A stretch of 64,000 bases of DNA from Vibrio sp. VB16 (GTDB lineage: Bacteria; Pseudomonadota; Gammaproteobacteria; Enterobacterales; Vibrionaceae), in assembly GCF_015594925.2 (NCBI RefSeq), contig NZ_CP087591.1, positions 62,001 through 126,000 on the forward strand, read 5' to 3'. Both the position numbers and the translations under genes were made by a program. Below, one piece after another: positions 15,216 through 23,461 of the stretch. The notes beneath the pieces are model-generated. The model made no database searches, was not told the origin of the DNA, and saw nothing but the letters and a program-made list of their open reading frames with translations. Position 1 is the stretch's first letter. The number at the start of each line of letters is the position of its first letter.

Positions 15216-15950
15216 CTACAGCTCGATACCATGATGATAACAAGATGCCAAACTAAAATAAGTTTTGTTATAAAGCACATCTGAATAGGACAAGACGTTA
15301 ATGTACATATTCTCTTTTCTGGCTAATGTTTTAAAACCAATTGACTTCACAAATTTATTTAGTGGAGAATTTCTATTCGTTGACTTGTAAATGATACCAT
15401 CAATAGTTTTTTTGATAAGAAGAGACATGAAAAATCCGATAATATTCAGTAATAGAACCGAATTAGCACAATAGAGCGACTCAATGACCATATATTTATC
15501 GCCTTTAGTCAGGGAATCATTTTCGAATCTAAATGAAATGAGTGCGATTGGAATATCGCAATTTTTTTCAACAAAACAATAGCTAACAGTACCACCATTA
15601 ACGACTTCTCGTTTTTCCAGTTTCGCTACGTTACAACTATGGGATGAAAAATCCCAATAATTATCCACTATTAATTTTTTAACTAAGTAACCCTGCAACT
15701 CTTTTTGCGAAACTGTCATCATTTCCGTGTCAACCAGTTGCGAAAAATCATGACCTAAGCTACTAATTACTTCTATCTGTCTTCTGTGACTTGGAACAAT
15801 AACATTGTTTTCCCAACGGCTAATGGACACCGTATCAATCCCTGACTCTCCGCCTGTCGATTCTTCAACAAGACTCACCATCTCATTTTGAGTTATACAA
15901 TTAAAATCCCTTAACTTTCTAATTAATTTACCAAAATTGAAAATTTTCAT
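15216..15950 (-). CDS. HTH regulator with acetyltransferase-like C-terminus (paralogue 1)
   Basis: 244 residues. An XRE/Cro-type helix-turn-helix occupies residues 5-65, with ITQNEMVSLVEES and DTVSISRWENNVIVPSHRRQ. The C-terminal part (about 95-244) is alpha/beta, with a late segment NKFVKSIGFKTLARKEN resembling the end of a GNAT acyltransferase fold. The acetyl-CoA loop is not obvious, so the domain may only sense a ligand. It is a clear paralogue of the 17859-18644 protein; they share the SISRWEN-V-VP-HRRQIEV block and the same C-terminal layout. Strongly AT-rich, unlike the flanking metabolic genes. Function in the adjoining signalling cluster is inferred. Confidence 0.7.
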   Translation of the reverse strand: MKIFNFGKLIRKLRDFNCITQNEMVSLVEESTGGESGIDTVSISRWENNVIVPSHRRQIEVISSLGHDFSQLVDTEMMTVSQKELQGYLVKKLIVDNYWDFSSHSCNVAKLEKREVVNGGTVSYCFVEKNCDIPIALISFRFENDSLTKGDKYMVIESLYCANSVLLLNIIGFFMSLLIKKTIDGIIYKSTNRNSPLNKFVKSIGFKTLARKENMYINVLSYSDVLYNKTYFSLASCYHHGIEL

Positions 15951-16033
15951 CTAAGTCCCATGCATTAAATGCTTCATAATTCATGCGTCTTAATTTACTC
16001 ATTTACAAGAATATCAAATATAGGAATTTTCTG

Positions 16034-16138
16034 ATGTTCGTGGTCGTATTTTCTGTATTTACAATATTTAACATCATAATTACTTGCTGGCAAATAATTA
16101 CAAATAATAACATTGCTTTGCCAATACCATCACCCTGA
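16034..16138 (+). CDS. Possible 34-residue hydrophobic peptide
   Basis: ATG at 16034 has TAGGAA 8 bases upstream. The peptide starts MFVVVFSVFTIFNIIITCW, a plausible membrane helix, and ends NNNIALPIPSP. It precedes the 61-residue gene by 38 bases. Short length and AT-rich DNA mean it could be chance. Confidence 0.25.
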   Translation: MFVVVFSVFTIFNIIITCWQIITNNNIALPIPSP

Positions 16139-16176
16139 TAGGAGGATATAATTAATTAAAAACTTGAGGTACTACT

Positions 16177-16362
16177 ATGATTAGCTCACGTAAAATTGAC
16201 AACTTGATCGTTCAAATTGATAATCTGGATAAATATGAAATCAAGCACATTGAAGAGTATATAACAAAAAAACTTGGAACTATCAATAATCTATATGTTG
16301 AAAATTCCAAGCTAACTGACGCAGAATTAGAGTTCATTAGAAGTTTGTTAAAAACCCAATAA
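16177..16362 (+). CDS. Hypothetical helical protein, 61 residues
   Basis: A short acidic-basic protein: KIDNLIVQIDNLDKYEIKHI and EEYITKKLGT form helices, ending LTDAELEFIRSLLKTQ. TTGAGGT lies 9 bases before the ATG. It sits alone on the plus strand between two minus-strand genes of the signalling island and is tail to tail with the REC-EAL gene (stop codons one base apart). No known family. Being opposed to the cluster, it could be an antagonist or antisense-linked regulator, but nothing shows that directly. Confidence 0.6.
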   Translation: MISSRKIDNLIVQIDNLDKYEIKHIEEYITKKLGTINNLYVENSKLTDAELEFIRSLLKTQ

Positions 16363-16363
16363 A

Positions 16364-17875
16364 TCATATTATCCTTTTTAGCAATGAACCATTGAAGTAA
16401 TTGAGGTATTTTTTCAACCTGACAATATGCAATTGCTCGCCAGTATTACTATATAATTCAATAAATTTGAGACCTTCGTTCAATCCCGCTGTTTTTAATA
16501 TCCCTTTAACCTGGTGAACAAATTCCTCTCGTTCAAATTCAACCTCTCTTGCTAGATGTTTATCCAGCACTTCAACGGCATTCACATGAAAATAGTTATA
16601 TATATCTAAAAAACTTTCAGAACTCATGTCACCCAGTAATAATGAAATTCGATTCTTGAAGAAATGAGTAAAAATACTTTCTATTTCAGACATCGGTTTT
16701 GGCATGGAATGATAATAGCCTTGCGCTTCATGAAAACCGACAAACTTAAGAAAATCATTGGTGTCTTTGTCTTCAACGCCTTCTGCAACAACCTTACATC
16801 CTTTGTCTTTGATATAATGGAGTATTGAGACAACCAACTCTTTTTCTTTTTCGTTATTCCGTATTTTTGCTATTAAATTTAAATCTATCTTAACTTCGTC
16901 AAATGGTATGCGATCTACTCGATCTAAATTGGAGTAACCTTTGCCAAAGTCGTCTAGTGAAAATCGAACACCAAGTAATTTTAATTGTGCAATATTAAAA
17001 TACAGTTTGCTGTTTTCGATTTGAGAATCTTCTGTTAACTCGATAGTAACAAACCCAACATCGACATTGTGAGCTTTTGCTAGTCTATCAAATTTATTGA
17101 CGAAATCCTTATGGCCAAGTACATCAGGGTCAACATTGACGGAGAGGTTATGGTAGGCTCCTACTTCGATACTATTCTCTAGAAACCTGAATATTTTTTC
17201 GATTACTAGCCAATTAAAAGCGAGCTTTTTGTCCAATGTATTAATGTAATGGAGGAAGTTACTGGGTTCAATGATGCCTAATTGCTCGTCGTACAAACGA
17301 CTCAAGACTTCATAACCAGAGATATAACCACCCTCTTGTATATTGATTTTTGGCTGAACATATAAAATTAGATCTGATTCAAGCTTTGTTATAATATCAG
17401 AGCCTTGGTCTTTAGGAGCATATTTAATAGGGTCATAGTATTTTTTTGTTTTGTCTTCCAACAAAAATGTCAAAATATCCTGCTTGATATCAGAAATTCT
17501 ATCGATCACAAAATCTGGTGTATCTTTAGGAATAAAACCGACCAGCCGTATATCCATATCGCTAATAGACTGCATAACGAAACTGATAAACTCACTGTCT
17601 AATGAACTCACGATATATACGGGAATATCAGATAATCCGTTCTGCTCCAAATAATTTAATACGGTTATTCCATCTCCATCTTCCATCTTCATATCTAAGA
17701 GTATCAGCCCTATTGAATCAGACTCAATTTTTAGCAAGTCAATAGCTCGATTTCCACTTATGGACTTCTTGATGTTCGCCTCTTTTGGTACGATATCCCT
17801 CAAGGCTATTTCTAGAATATCTTGGAAAAAATATTGATCTTCTACAATTAGTATATCTTTACATTTTTTTGACAT
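16364..17875 (-). CDS. REC-EAL-HPt c-di-GMP phosphodiesterase response regulator
   Basis: 503 residues. Receiver domain 5-130 with acidic E12/D13, phosphoacceptor D61 in LILLDMKMED and the conserved Lys in FIPKD. EAL domain about 160-405: E189 in YEVLSRL (EVL variant), NVDPDVL, IELTED, the full DDFGKGYSNL loop, VKID, AEGVED and QGYYHSMPKP, so the metal and substrate residues look intact and activity as a c-di-GMP hydrolase is likely. The C-terminus (about 420-503) looks like a histidine phosphotransfer domain, with H454 in FVHQVKGILKTAGL. It overlaps the upstream HTH gene by 17 bases, hence co-transcription. It could receive phosphate from the nearby hybrid kinase. Confidence 0.86.
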   Translation of the reverse strand: MSKKCKDILIVEDQYFFQDILEIALRDIVPKEANIKKSISGNRAIDLLKIESDSIGLILLDMKMEDGDGITVLNYLEQNGLSDIPVYIVSSLDSEFISFVMQSISDMDIRLVGFIPKDTPDFVIDRISDIKQDILTFLLEDKTKKYYDPIKYAPKDQGSDIITKLESDLILYVQPKINIQEGGYISGYEVLSRLYDEQLGIIEPSNFLHYINTLDKKLAFNWLVIEKIFRFLENSIEVGAYHNLSVNVDPDVLGHKDFVNKFDRLAKAHNVDVGFVTIELTEDSQIENSKLYFNIAQLKLLGVRFSLDDFGKGYSNLDRVDRIPFDEVKIDLNLIAKIRNNEKEKELVVSILHYIKDKGCKVVAEGVEDKDTNDFLKFVGFHEAQGYYHSMPKPMSEIESIFTHFFKNRISLLLGDMSSESFLDIYNYFHVNAVEVLDKHLAREVEFEREEFVHQVKGILKTAGLNEGLKFIELYSNTGEQLHIVRLKKYLNYFNGSLLKRII

Positions 17876-18644
17876 TTAATTCACCCTGAAAACCGACTAA
17901 AATTGAACAATAAAATAATTCTTTATTATACAGCGCATCATAATAAGTCAAAACTAATGACGTTCTGTCTTGTTTCTCTTTATGCATTTTAAACCCAACT
18001 GCTCTTAAAAACCTTTTCAGGTTGGACTTTTTGTTTTTGCTCGAAAAACCGATCATGCTGATTTTTTTTATTAATAACTGTCTTGTTACCAAGCCTAGCA
18101 TGTGTGGTAATATTTTATTTGACAAGCAAAACATTGAGCTTATTTGTAAGCATTTTTCACTACTATTATCGTTGACTGATGAGTTTTTTACTTTATCTAG
18201 TGAATGCCAAAAATCATTTTCAGAGAGATATTTATATGTTATTTGCCCCAGAGGTATACCTTTTTTGTCTGTATACAATATGCAATACAGAATATTACCT
18301 TTCTCATCTTTTGACTTGATTTCTTTATATATGACATTTTCCAACTGAATATTTTCAGTATTTTCCCATACATTTGATTTTTCGATTATTTTGGGCCTGA
18401 ACTTATGGGTCAGTAAATCTTCATTGGCTGAAACAACATCGAAATAACACTTATTAGCACCTTGAAATACTTCGATCTGGCGCCGGTGCGTAGGTACTAC
18501 GACCCAGTTTTCCCAACGACTTATAGTTACTACATCCAACCCAACTAGCTTATTATCCTTTCTCGTTACCAGATCAACCAACTCATTTTGACTTAAATAG
18601 TTTGATGTACGAAACCTTTTTAAAAGCCTACCAAAATCTATCAT
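17859..18644 (-). CDS. HTH regulator with acetyltransferase-like C-terminus (paralogue 2)
   Basis: 261 residues. XRE-type helix-turn-helix at 4-65, with LSQNELVDLVTRK and DVVTISRWENWVVVPTHRRQ. The C-terminal region, about 110-261, parallels paralogue 1: LKRFLRAVGFKMHKEKQD and then YYDALYNKELF aligns with its SIGFK and SYSDVLYNKTYF. First gene of the operon with the REC-EAL-HPt gene and divergent from the hybrid kinase, so it may be the transcriptional switch of the island. No clear ribosome site precedes the ATG. Whether the C-terminal domain is enzymatic or a ligand sensor is open. Confidence 0.7.
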   Translation of the reverse strand: MIDFGRLLKRFRTSNYLSQNELVDLVTRKDNKLVGLDVVTISRWENWVVVPTHRRQIEVFQGANKCYFDVVSANEDLLTHKFRPKIIEKSNVWENTENIQLENVIYKEIKSKDEKGNILYCILYTDKKGIPLGQITYKYLSENDFWHSLDKVKNSSVNDNSSEKCLQISSMFCLSNKILPHMLGLVTRQLLIKKISMIGFSSKNKKSNLKRFLRAVGFKMHKEKQDRTSLVLTYYDALYNKELFYCSILVGFQGELNVKKM

Positions 18645-18821
18645 TATTAATCAGCCGCATAAAAATTTAATCTAAAATAATAGGCTCATTCTACGCTTGA
18701 TAATACCATTGGACATAGCAAGCGTTGCTTCGTTTTAATTTCAAAGTGCTAACACTATGTGAAAATTTAACTGTTAGAGTATTTCTATCAAGTTAACTTA
18801 TCGGATCAAGCCAAAAAACAT
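18645..18821. promoter_or_regulatory. Divergent promoter region of signalling island
   Basis: 177 AT-rich bases separate the HTH gene (minus) from the hybrid kinase gene (plus). Both promoters must lie here. No single strong dyad stands out. Confidence 0.4.
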
Positions 18822-20915
18822 ATGGTGACTATTTATCGAGTACACAGGTATTATATCATTACTATCACTGTCATTGCTTTTATGTCTGCTTCGTTTGCAG
18901 CGTATTTGTACAACATATATCACATTCAAAAAAGCACTATAGAAGCACAACAATATTCTTTGTCTCTTGCAGAGTCTTTAAATGAGATTATATTTGACAC
19001 AAAAAAAATACTGAAGTTCGGGAACGAGGTTGACATTACATTTTTCATTAATAAATTTGATAACCGAGAGTTAAAAATAAAATACGATGCCGATTCTATT
19101 AATAAATCCATTCAAACCCACATGCAATTTAGAAACCTACTTGTAAACAATTTCAAATCACTAATTTTACTTAAAAAACAGCATTATAGGCTACATAGAG
19201 ACATGGTCGACAAGGCATTGAACCTATATAGTTCAACATTAGGGATCACACACGATTTTTCACTGTCTTTAGTCGATGGCAGCGATAATGCCTCAGAAAT
19301 CGCCAAAGAACTTGTTATCAACATAGCCGATGCTAGACAAATTGATCGTGACTTTCAATTAGAATCAAATATTAATAATAAAATGAAGTTGGCTCATTCA
19401 CTTTCAAATCATATATTTCTTGCGAGCGAAAAGATCACGAAACTAAATAATTCCACACAAAATACAGCCTTAATATTGATACTGTCAAATATAAAAATTC
19501 AAATGAACTTGTATCACGAATCATTTATAACATTCTCTCAGGTTCATATTTCTTATAAAACAAAGCAACAAGACATGGACATGTTAATAGAAAGTATAGA
19601 TAAATTTTTCGACTCTAATAGTGCCCAGCAATATGAATATTTAATTAGTCATAACAATTCTACCAAGCAATTTTTGGTAGGTCTCACGCTATTTTTTATT
19701 CTTGTCGTAGGGTTTATTGTTTTTATCTACAATGAGTATCTTAGATCCAAGCACAACCAGAGATTAGAGCACTTTAAAAGTATACAAAAAAGTAAATTCT
19801 TAGCTCAAATGAGTCATGAAATCCGGACGCCTCTAAACGGTATTATTGGTACTGTCGGATTAATGTTAGATGACAGCCATTGTCGTGAGTGCAATAAAGC
19901 TGAGAAGTATATTGAAACACTTAATTCATCATCTATTTCGCTAAAAAATCACATAGACAACATCTTAGATCTATCGAAAATTGAAGCAGGAATGATGGAA
20001 GTTAATATCGACCAGTTCTCTCCCACTGAGTTTTTCACTGAAATAAAGAGCATCACTAAACCTTTAGTGGACAGACAAAACTGTCACTTAGATTTTTCAG
20101 GTACATCAGATTATATCGAAATATCGACAGACAAAACAAAACTACGGCAAGTCATACTCAATTATGTAAGCAATTCCATTAAGTATTCAGATTCCACAAA
20201 ACTACAATCCATCATAGAAATCAGTTTTAATGTAAAGTTGATTTCTCATTCACATGCGTTGGTGACAGTTGTTATCGAAGACAACGGCATTGGAATGTCT
20301 AAAGATCAGTTGTCTTGTTTTGCTGAACCTTTCAACCAGTTTGGAACGATGCAAAACGACTCTTCTGGTTTGGGTGCCAGCGTGGCGAAAAGCTATGTCG
20401 ATCTTATAGGTGGGGCGGTGTCTGTTAGGTCTGAACTTGGCGTTGGTACTAAGGTTAAAATAGACTTCAAAAGTAGAGTATTCAAGCGACATAACTTGGT
20501 GGACAATCATAACATTCAATTATTTAACTCTAATATTGGATTAAACATAATTGTTATCGAAGACAATTTATTTAATCGACAAATCCTGTCGAGGCAATTG
20601 AATGTGTTAGGTTGCAAAGTAACCAGTTTTAGCAACGGATTGGAAGCAAAAATACATCTATCAGAAGGACATCGCTACGATCTCTATATCACTGACATTC
20701 GAATGCCGGTAATGGATGGCATCGCACTAACAAAATACATTCGTCAATATGTTGATAGTGCCGTTCCCATAATCGCATTAACAGCTGATGCACTGAAACA
20801 AGACCATATTATGTTTGACCAAATTGGGATAACAAAAGTACTGACCAAACCAATACTCATTGGAGACTTACGTAGTGCCTTACAGTTCTATGCTGATCGC
20901 GCCTTGGTTGTATAG
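18822..20915 (+). CDS. Membrane hybrid sensor histidine kinase
   Basis: 697 residues. Membrane helix 1 at about 11-30, a long helical periplasmic sensor (about 31-285), helix 2 at about 286-307. HisKA has the phosphorylated H332 in AQMSHEIRTPLNG, followed by ILDLSKIEAG. The HATPase domain shows the N box in NYVSNSIKYS, DNGIGM (G1) and SSGLGASVAKSYV (G2). A C-terminal receiver (about 570-690) has D625 in YITDIRMPVMDG and the Lys of LTKPI. There is no HPt domain, so a separate phosphotransfer protein is needed; the divergently encoded REC-EAL-HPt protein is the obvious candidate. The sensor domain's ligand is unknown. Weak ribosome site. Confidence 0.9.
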   Translation: MVTIYRVHRYYIITITVIAFMSASFAAYLYNIYHIQKSTIEAQQYSLSLAESLNEIIFDTKKILKFGNEVDITFFINKFDNRELKIKYDADSINKSIQTHMQFRNLLVNNFKSLILLKKQHYRLHRDMVDKALNLYSSTLGITHDFSLSLVDGSDNASEIAKELVINIADARQIDRDFQLESNINNKMKLAHSLSNHIFLASEKITKLNNSTQNTALILILSNIKIQMNLYHESFITFSQVHISYKTKQQDMDMLIESIDKFFDSNSAQQYEYLISHNNSTKQFLVGLTLFFILVVGFIVFIYNEYLRSKHNQRLEHFKSIQKSKFLAQMSHEIRTPLNGIIGTVGLMLDDSHCRECNKAEKYIETLNSSSISLKNHIDNILDLSKIEAGMMEVNIDQFSPTEFFTEIKSITKPLVDRQNCHLDFSGTSDYIEISTDKTKLRQVILNYVSNSIKYSDSTKLQSIIEISFNVKLISHSHALVTVVIEDNGIGMSKDQLSCFAEPFNQFGTMQNDSSGLGASVAKSYVDLIGGAVSVRSELGVGTKVKIDFKSRVFKRHNLVDNHNIQLFNSNIGLNIIVIEDNLFNRQILSRQLNVLGCKVTSFSNGLEAKIHLSEGHRYDLYITDIRMPVMDGIALTKYIRQYVDSAVPIIALTADALKQDHIMFDQIGITKVLTKPILIGDLRSALQFYADRALVV

Positions 20916-21069
20916 CCGTTGAGTTGCTATAAGCGAATGACTTTAACGGTTTTAATAGGTGATTCAACAAAGTTTACAAAACCCTAACACGAGATGACAT
21001 CTACGAAACAGTTTAATAGCGCAACATTCGTATCATAACTGCATCGAAATTATATTGAGGAATCATACG

Positions 21070-21330
21070 ATGCAGCTAAGCTCAAGAATAGGCATGAACA
21101 ACGCGGGAATTCCAGTACTCTCATTCAAATCTGGTCATCAACTTATTACTGAAGTCGCCCAAAAGCCAGCGGCTACATTTTCGAACAACAACCGCAACCT
21201 GCCGTATTCTTATCATAAGTTAAAAGAAAACCACCAGAATAAGAATTCGACAGTCTACCAATTCTCCGGTGACAAATTAGCAACAATCAATAATACGTAT
21301 AAGGGCGCGAATATAAACACGACCGCGTAG
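21070..21330 (+). CDS. Hypothetical protein, 86 residues
   Basis: ATG 21070 with TGAGGAA 8 bases upstream. The sequence is polar and Asn-rich (NNNRNLPYSYHKLKENHQNK), with no signal peptide, membrane segment or cysteine; likely largely disordered. I do not recognise a family. It follows the hybrid kinase by 154 bases and could share its transcript. Confidence 0.55.
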   Translation: MQLSSRIGMNNAGIPVLSFKSGHQLITEVAQKPAATFSNNNRNLPYSYHKLKENHQNKNSTVYQFSGDKLATINNTYKGANINTTA

Positions 21331-21366
21331 TTGTGTATCGTGCCTATTCACCCGATCGATTAGTGG

Positions 21367-22218
21367 TTAACCTGTCATCCAATTTTTAGCATGAAAACGA
21401 ATATGATCTTCAATAAATGTCGCAATAAAAAAATAACTATGGTCATAACCAGACTGCATACGGAATTCTAGTGGATACTTTTCATATTCAACCGATGTGA
21501 GCAAATTCTCAGGTTTTAGTTGGGTATGCAAAAAATCATCTTTGTCACCCTGTTCAACAAGCATTGGTACGGGTGAACCGGAGAAATCACGCATCAACTT
21601 ACAGGTGTCGTATTGCTCCCAATCATCACGATTATTGCCGAGATAATTAGAGAAGGCTTTCTGCCCCCAAGGTACCTTAGTCGGATTTGTTATAGGGCTA
21701 AACGCCGTCGCTGAACTATAGCGTTCTGGATTACGCAGTGCGATCATTAATGCTCCATGCCCTCCCATTGAGTGCCCACTAATCGCTCTCTTATCTGATA
21801 CTGGGAAATACCGTTCAATTACATTCGGAAGTTCTTCAACCACAAAATCATACATTTTGTAATGAACATTCCAAGGTGGTTGAGTCGCATTGACATAGAA
21901 ACCAGCACCCAATCCGAAATCGTATGAACCATCTACGTCGTCCGGTACAGAATTACCTCTTGGACTCGTATCCGGTGCCACTATGGCAATACCAAGCCTT
22001 GAAGCAACCTGAAAGGCCCCCGATTTCTGCATAAAGTTTTCATCCGTGCACGTTAAACCCGACAACCAATACATAACGGGAACAGGTTTATCTTCGGTTG
22101 CGTTAGGGGGTAAAAATATTGCAAAACGAGTTTTGCTATTCAACGACTTTGATTCGAAGCAAAACTGTTTATGCCATCCACCAGCGACTTTTGATGAACT
22201 TACATTTTCTAATTCCAT
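21367..22218 (-). CDS. S-formylglutathione hydrolase
   Basis: 283-residue esterase D-type alpha/beta hydrolase (EC 3.1.2.12), which splits S-formylglutathione to formate and glutathione in formaldehyde detoxification. The nucleophile is in SGHSMGGHGAL (Ser about 149), the acid in VEQGDKDDFL and the His in SGYDHSYFF. WLSGLTCTDENFMQKSG is the conserved oxyanion-side block. Length matches FrmB/YeiG/FghA. The partner dehydrogenase (frmA/adhC) is not next to it in this window. GAGG lies about 9 bases before the ATG. Confidence 0.93.
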   Translation of the reverse strand: MELENVSSSKVAGGWHKQFCFESKSLNSKTRFAIFLPPNATEDKPVPVMYWLSGLTCTDENFMQKSGAFQVASRLGIAIVAPDTSPRGNSVPDDVDGSYDFGLGAGFYVNATQPPWNVHYKMYDFVVEELPNVIERYFPVSDKRAISGHSMGGHGALMIALRNPERYSSATAFSPITNPTKVPWGQKAFSNYLGNNRDDWEQYDTCKLMRDFSGSPVPMLVEQGDKDDFLHTQLKPENLLTSVEYEKYPLEFRMQSGYDHSYFFIATFIEDHIRFHAKNWMTG

Positions 22219-22579
22219 TTACTGTGCCTCTATCCAAGCGCCACAAAAACCGCCAAGGACGCAAATTTTCCAAGTTGACCTTTTCAATAGTTAATCGGTT
22301 TAAATGCACTATGAAAATAGGATTTGTCATAATGAATCACAGACCGAATATTTTCACCTTTGTTTATTGAGTCAAAGGCCTTGTTTGTCTGTGTTAGTTC
22401 GATTGTGTGTAGGGCAATATGAGTATGTTTTAGTGTAGTATATTGCCCATGATAGTGATGATAATACTATGAAGTAACTAACCAAACTGAAGAGTAAATA
22501 ACAAAAAGGGCCTTCTCTTCACACTGCAAACTAAGGCCTTAAAGAAAATACTCATTTTTGAGATAGCTATCAATCGTCT
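22219..22579. other. Intergenic region between two minus-strand genes
   Basis: 361 bases containing the terminator of the VOC gene (22502-22541) and the promoter of the formylglutathione hydrolase gene. No convincing small gene was seen. Confidence 0.5.
22502..22541 (-). terminator. Rho-independent terminator of VOC gene
   Basis: On the minus strand AAGGCCTT is followed by an 18-base loop, then AAGGCCC and a CTTTTTG tail. It is 38 bases after the VOC stop codon. Confidence 0.7.
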
Positions 22580-22978
22580 TTACTCTGACCAATCTCTATT
22601 TTGAATGACGATGCGATAACCATCAATATCTTCATACGTTTTACCTACACGTTTCCAATATGGGTTCCTTGCTTCTACGAATTTGAATCCCGCTTCTATC
22701 ATAGAACGACAAGCCCATTCCCACTCTCGACTATCCGGCATATAGAACACCAAATACGTATCAGCTACTTGATGTTCTCTTGGTTCATCAGAAAGTCTGT
22801 TAGTAAATTCTAAATGATAGCTGTGATTTTTATGCCCTAGAACAATTCCATCAAACCCATCTTCATCTTCATATTTAGATAAAACATCAAACCCTAACGC
22901 GTTTTGATACATGTTAGAAATAGCCGACAGATTGTCGGTCATTCTCGCAACTCGCAAAATTGCATCTTTCGTGATCAT
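22580..22978 (-). CDS. VOC-superfamily (glyoxalase fold) protein
   Basis: 132 residues from ATG 22978, which has a perfect GGAGG 6 bases upstream; a longer frame to 23023 lacks one. The fold is two betaalphabetabetabeta modules: RVARMTDNLSAISNMYQNALGF opens the first and DTYLVFYMPDSREWEWACRSM the second, ending DIDGYRIVIQNRDW. Candidate metal ligands are His in NHSYHLEF and Glu in the first module, but the final Glu typical of glyoxalase I is not obvious. Substrate unknown; possible dioxygenase, isomerase or resistance protein. Monocistronic with its own terminator. Confidence 0.8.
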   Translation of the reverse strand: MITKDAILRVARMTDNLSAISNMYQNALGFDVLSKYEDEDGFDGIVLGHKNHSYHLEFTNRLSDEPREHQVADTYLVFYMPDSREWEWACRSMIEAGFKFVEARNPYWKRVGKTYEDIDGYRIVIQNRDWSE

Positions 22979-23461
22979 AATAGTCCTCCTGACGTTGACT
23001 GAAACATAATTGATCTGAGCCAAGCAATCATTGGTTAAAGGTGTTAACTGTGAACACGGCTCGAATAATGAAAACCTTTATATGAAAATTGTGATTGGTA
23101 TTAAAAAAAATAGGACATATATGTGTCTTCGAAGAATTTGGCCACAACGATAATCCACCCGTTAATTTTACATACCTTTAACACCTTTAACACCTTAAGC
23201 TCTTATGTGCTCTGCTGTATTTAAAGCTAACCATATGTAGCTTTATCGTATTAAAATATGTAGTCAATTATGTTACACCTCCATTATTTGTATTTAAAAT
23301 AGCAATACATATTACGTCTATGTAAACATACTCCTCTAATAAAGCACCCTGCACAGCAACTGTGGGTTTCGTGAGGTATGTCATCGATACGTTATTAGAC
23401 GCACTTTCAATTCCAATCGCTGCTACAATACGGCCCCTATTCCTGCAACGAAAGAAATCTC
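22979..23461. other. Intergenic region VOC gene to roxA
   Basis: 483 bases between divergent genes. TTAAAGGTGTTAA at 23035-23047 is exactly repeated in inverted orientation as TTAACACCTTTAA at 23178-23190, where it sits in a short CCTTTAACA tandem repeat. No protein-coding frame is supported. Confidence 0.5.
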
